NCBI RefSeq assembly: GCF_023715615.1
Contig: NZ_JAMBOM010000001.1
Coordinates: forward strand, 620,001-684,000
DNA: 64,000 nt
Origin: Sporosarcina aquimarina
Lineage (GTDB): Bacteria > Bacillota > Bacilli > Bacillales_A > Planococcaceae
Reading direction: 5' to 3'
Position numbers and translations under genes: made by a program. The notes beneath the pieces are model-generated. The model did no database searches. It was not told the DNA's origin and saw nothing but the letters and a program-made list of their open reading frames with translations. The stretch's first letter is position 1, and the number at the start of each line of letters is the position of its first letter. This document shows positions 62,193 through 64,000 of this stretch, piece after piece.

Positions 62193-63635
62193 ATGAAAAT
62201 AGGCGGATTAGCTAGTGGAATAGATACTGAATCAATTATTAAGGACTTAATGAAAGCTCAACGTATACCGTTGGATAAAGTAACACAGAAGAAACAGTAT
62301 TTTGAATGGCAGTTGAATGATTATCGCAGTGCGAATCGGGATTTGAAGAGCTTTAGTGATAAGTTGTTTGATAATGTGATTTTACAGAAGAACTACACTG
62401 CGAAGAATGTTTCAATTTCAGCCCCTGATGATATTTCGATTAAGTCAAAAGGCAATACGGAAAATTTTTCTGGGACGATTAATATTAAACAGCTTGCGAC
62501 GAATGCCACGTATACAGGGGGCACTACACTTAATATTGATAAGAAGTTAAAAGGCGATTCATCAATTAAAATACAGGGCCCAGGTGACTCAGAACCTGTA
62601 GAGATTGAATTTGCTAAAGGCGATAGCATGGATGACATTGTAAAGAAGATTAATGAGAAATCTAGTGTTCGTGCATTTTATGATGAAAAAACAGGTAATT
62701 TTGGTTTCACTGCAAAACAAAGTGGTGAGGGCAATATCGTGATTACAGAAGGTAGTAAGGGAACTGGTATAGCTGGCTATTTGGGAATTTCAAGTAAGAC
62801 TCAAGGCACAGGAACGGCGGGGGTGGATGCTAAAATTCAATATAACGGAATGGATATAACCCGCTCGTCCAACATATTCGAATTAGACGGTATGGAAATC
62901 ACTCTTAAAGCTGCAAATCAGAAAGATATAACATTTGATGCAACAACTGATACAGATAAAGTGTTCGAAACTGTCAAAGGATTCGTCGACAACTATAATA
63001 AACTAATAGAAGATCTAAACAAAAAAATCCGAGAACCCAAATATCGCTCGTACCAACCTTTATCTGCAGAAGAAAAAGCAGATATGAAAGAAAAGGAAAT
63101 TGAGTTATGGGAAGAAAAGGCGAAAAGCGGAACACTCCGTAATGATCCTGAACTCTCAAATCTTTTATCTTCAATGAGAACTGCACTTACAGGAACTGTT
63201 GAAATAGATGGCAAAAAACTCAATTTAAGCTCTTTAGGAATCACCACCTCTAAAGACTATCTCGATAATGGTAAATTAGTGATTAATGAAACCAAGTTGA
63301 AAGAAGCAATTTCTAAGGATCCTGTTGAGGTACAAAAGTTATTTTCAAACGATGGTGCCGGTAAAGAACAGGGGCTTGCTCGTAGAGTGCGTGCTGCTGT
63401 CGATGCAACGCAAAAATCTATTCAAAACAGTGCCGGCAAAGTAGGCGACAGTAATAAGTCATTTAGTTTAGGTCGTACTCTTGATGATATGAATAAGCAA
63501 ATTGAACGTTTCGAGACACGCATGCAAATGGTCGAATCCCGCTACTGGAAACAGTTCACGGCGATGGAGAATGCAATTCAACGTGCAAATGCGCAGTCTG
63601 CAAGTTTGATGTCTGCGCTCGGTGGCGGTGCTTAA
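62193..63635 (+). CDS. fliD: flagellar filament cap protein FliD
   Basis: 480 residues. N-terminus GGLASGIDTESIIKDLMKAQRIPLDKVTQKKQYFEWQLNDYRSANRDL; C-terminal part RTLDDMNKQIERFETRMQMVESRYWKQFTAMENAIQRANAQSASLMSAL. Hook-associated protein 2, which caps the filament and helps flagellin fold at the tip. 14 bases after flaG. Confidence 0.96.
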   Translation: MKIGGLASGIDTESIIKDLMKAQRIPLDKVTQKKQYFEWQLNDYRSANRDLKSFSDKLFDNVILQKNYTAKNVSISAPDDISIKSKGNTENFSGTINIKQLATNATYTGGTTLNIDKKLKGDSSIKIQGPGDSEPVEIEFAKGDSMDDIVKKINEKSSVRAFYDEKTGNFGFTAKQSGEGNIVITEGSKGTGIAGYLGISSKTQGTGTAGVDAKIQYNGMDITRSSNIFELDGMEITLKAANQKDITFDATTDTDKVFETVKGFVDNYNKLIEDLNKKIREPKYRSYQPLSAEEKADMKEKEIELWEEKAKSGTLRNDPELSNLLSSMRTALTGTVEIDGKKLNLSSLGITTSKDYLDNGKLVINETKLKEAISKDPVEVQKLFSNDGAGKEQGLARRVRAAVDATQKSIQNSAGKVGDSNKSFSLGRTLDDMNKQIERFETRMQMVESRYWKQFTAMENAIQRANAQSASLMSALGGGA

Positions 63636-63669
63636 TTGAAACACGTAATACAAAAGGAGAGTCTTTAAA

Positions 63670-64000
63670 ATGGTTATGCATAATCCGTACGCTACGTACC
63701 AAAATAATTCTGTCACAACGTCGACGCCTGGTGAATTGACTCTGATGCTGTATAACGGTTGTTTGAAGTTCATTGAACAGGCGAAACGTGCTGCGGACTT
63801 GGGTCAGATAGAACAGAAGAATACGGCTGTGCAAAAAGCGCAAGCAATTATTTCTGAACTGATGATCACGTTGGATGCCTCGTTCCCTGTCGCGAAAGAC
63901 ATGCTCGTGTTGTATGAATTCGCAAACAGCCGTCTGGTTGATGGGAATATAAAAAATGATGCAAAGCTGTTTGATGAAGCCGCTGAAATCATTACGGAGT
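63670..64000 (+). CDS. fliS: flagellin chaperone FliS (cut by window end)
   Basis: The first 110 residues are visible: NPYATYQNNSVTTSTPGELTLMLYNGCLKFIEQAKRA, then KAQAIISELMITLDASFPVAKDMLVLYEFANSRLVDGNIKNDAKLFDEAAEIITE. It binds the C-terminal helix of flagellin, which here exists only after intron splicing. The gene continues past 64000. Confidence 0.96.
   Translation, partial: MVMHNPYATYQNNSVTTSTPGELTLMLYNGCLKFIEQAKRAADLGQIEQKNTAVQKAQAIISELMITLDASFPVAKDMLVLYEFANSRLVDGNIKNDAKLFDEAAEIITE

Overview
The window looks like the chromosome of a motile, spore-forming, aerobic low-to-mid-GC Firmicute of the Bacillaceae/Planococcaceae type (Sporosarcina/Planococcus-like; inferred from gene content, not from a marker gene). 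Supporting genes are a ba3-type oxidase, SecA2 with an S-layer assembly partner, DegS/DegU, ComK, the comF genes, the Gram-positive coproporphyrin-dependent heme genes, and the flgM-flgN-flgK-flgL-yviE-fliW-csrA-hag cluster. No rRNA or tRNA gene was recognised.

Layout. 1-10.7 kb: SCP2-like protein, GAF-GGDEF-EAL protein, three-gene ba3 oxidase operon, nagB, secA2-slaP, tagO. 10.8-16.3 kb: LCP wall-polymer ligase, yvyE, degS-degU, a lipoprotein, a yhjD-like gene with a LexA box, and comK. 16.5-24.2 kb: M20 amidohydrolase, hmoB, hemE-hemH-hemY, a long intergenic region with repeats, yhfH, lplJ. 24.3-30.4 kb: a Bce-type antibiotic sensing and detoxification module (response regulator, kinase, ABC ATPase, permease), then an acyl-CoA ligase behind a FadR operator. 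31-40.5 kb: chemoreceptor, S9 peptidase, a probable sporulation gene with four tandem promoter copies, comFB, a divergent flagellin with a FliS-like partner, enoyl-CoA hydratase, and an EAL/HDOD protein. 40.5-50.8 kb: degV, comFA, comFC, yvyF and the late flagellar cluster to hag. 50.9-61.6 kb: an accessory stretch between hag and flaG (unknown AT-rich gene, LAGLIDADG endonuclease, DUF4188 protein, GntR/ABC operon, glutamine amidotransferase, two paralogous chemoreceptors). 61.8-64 kb: flaG, fliD and the start of fliS.

The most striking feature is a 367-nt group I intron inside hag (50344-50710). Its P, Q, R and S core elements are readable, and removing it exactly restores the flagellin C-terminus; unspliced mRNA stops six codons into the intron. 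A free-standing LAGLIDADG-type endonuclease lies 1.6 kb downstream on the other strand, between 92-bp imperfect direct repeats that each hold a hairpin with compensatory changes. The leader of hag carries a sigma-D promoter and a CsrA-type hairpin, so this intron sits inside the FliW-CsrA-flagellin control loop.

Three kinds of non-coding repeat recur between genes: (i) GC-rich tandem arrays with a 21-bp period around a CCCGCYCGTTTC core (30464-30923 and, inverted, 37939-38230); (ii) AT-richer 21-bp arrays around TTCTCCGACAC that always end in the same terminal unit (5923-6025, 22088-22213, 22294-22419); (iii) four copies of a 127-182-bp foldable element whose closing stem differs in sequence in every copy but stays paired (22541-22668, 32799-32925, 36411-36540, 43915-44096). 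I do not recognise these three families by name.
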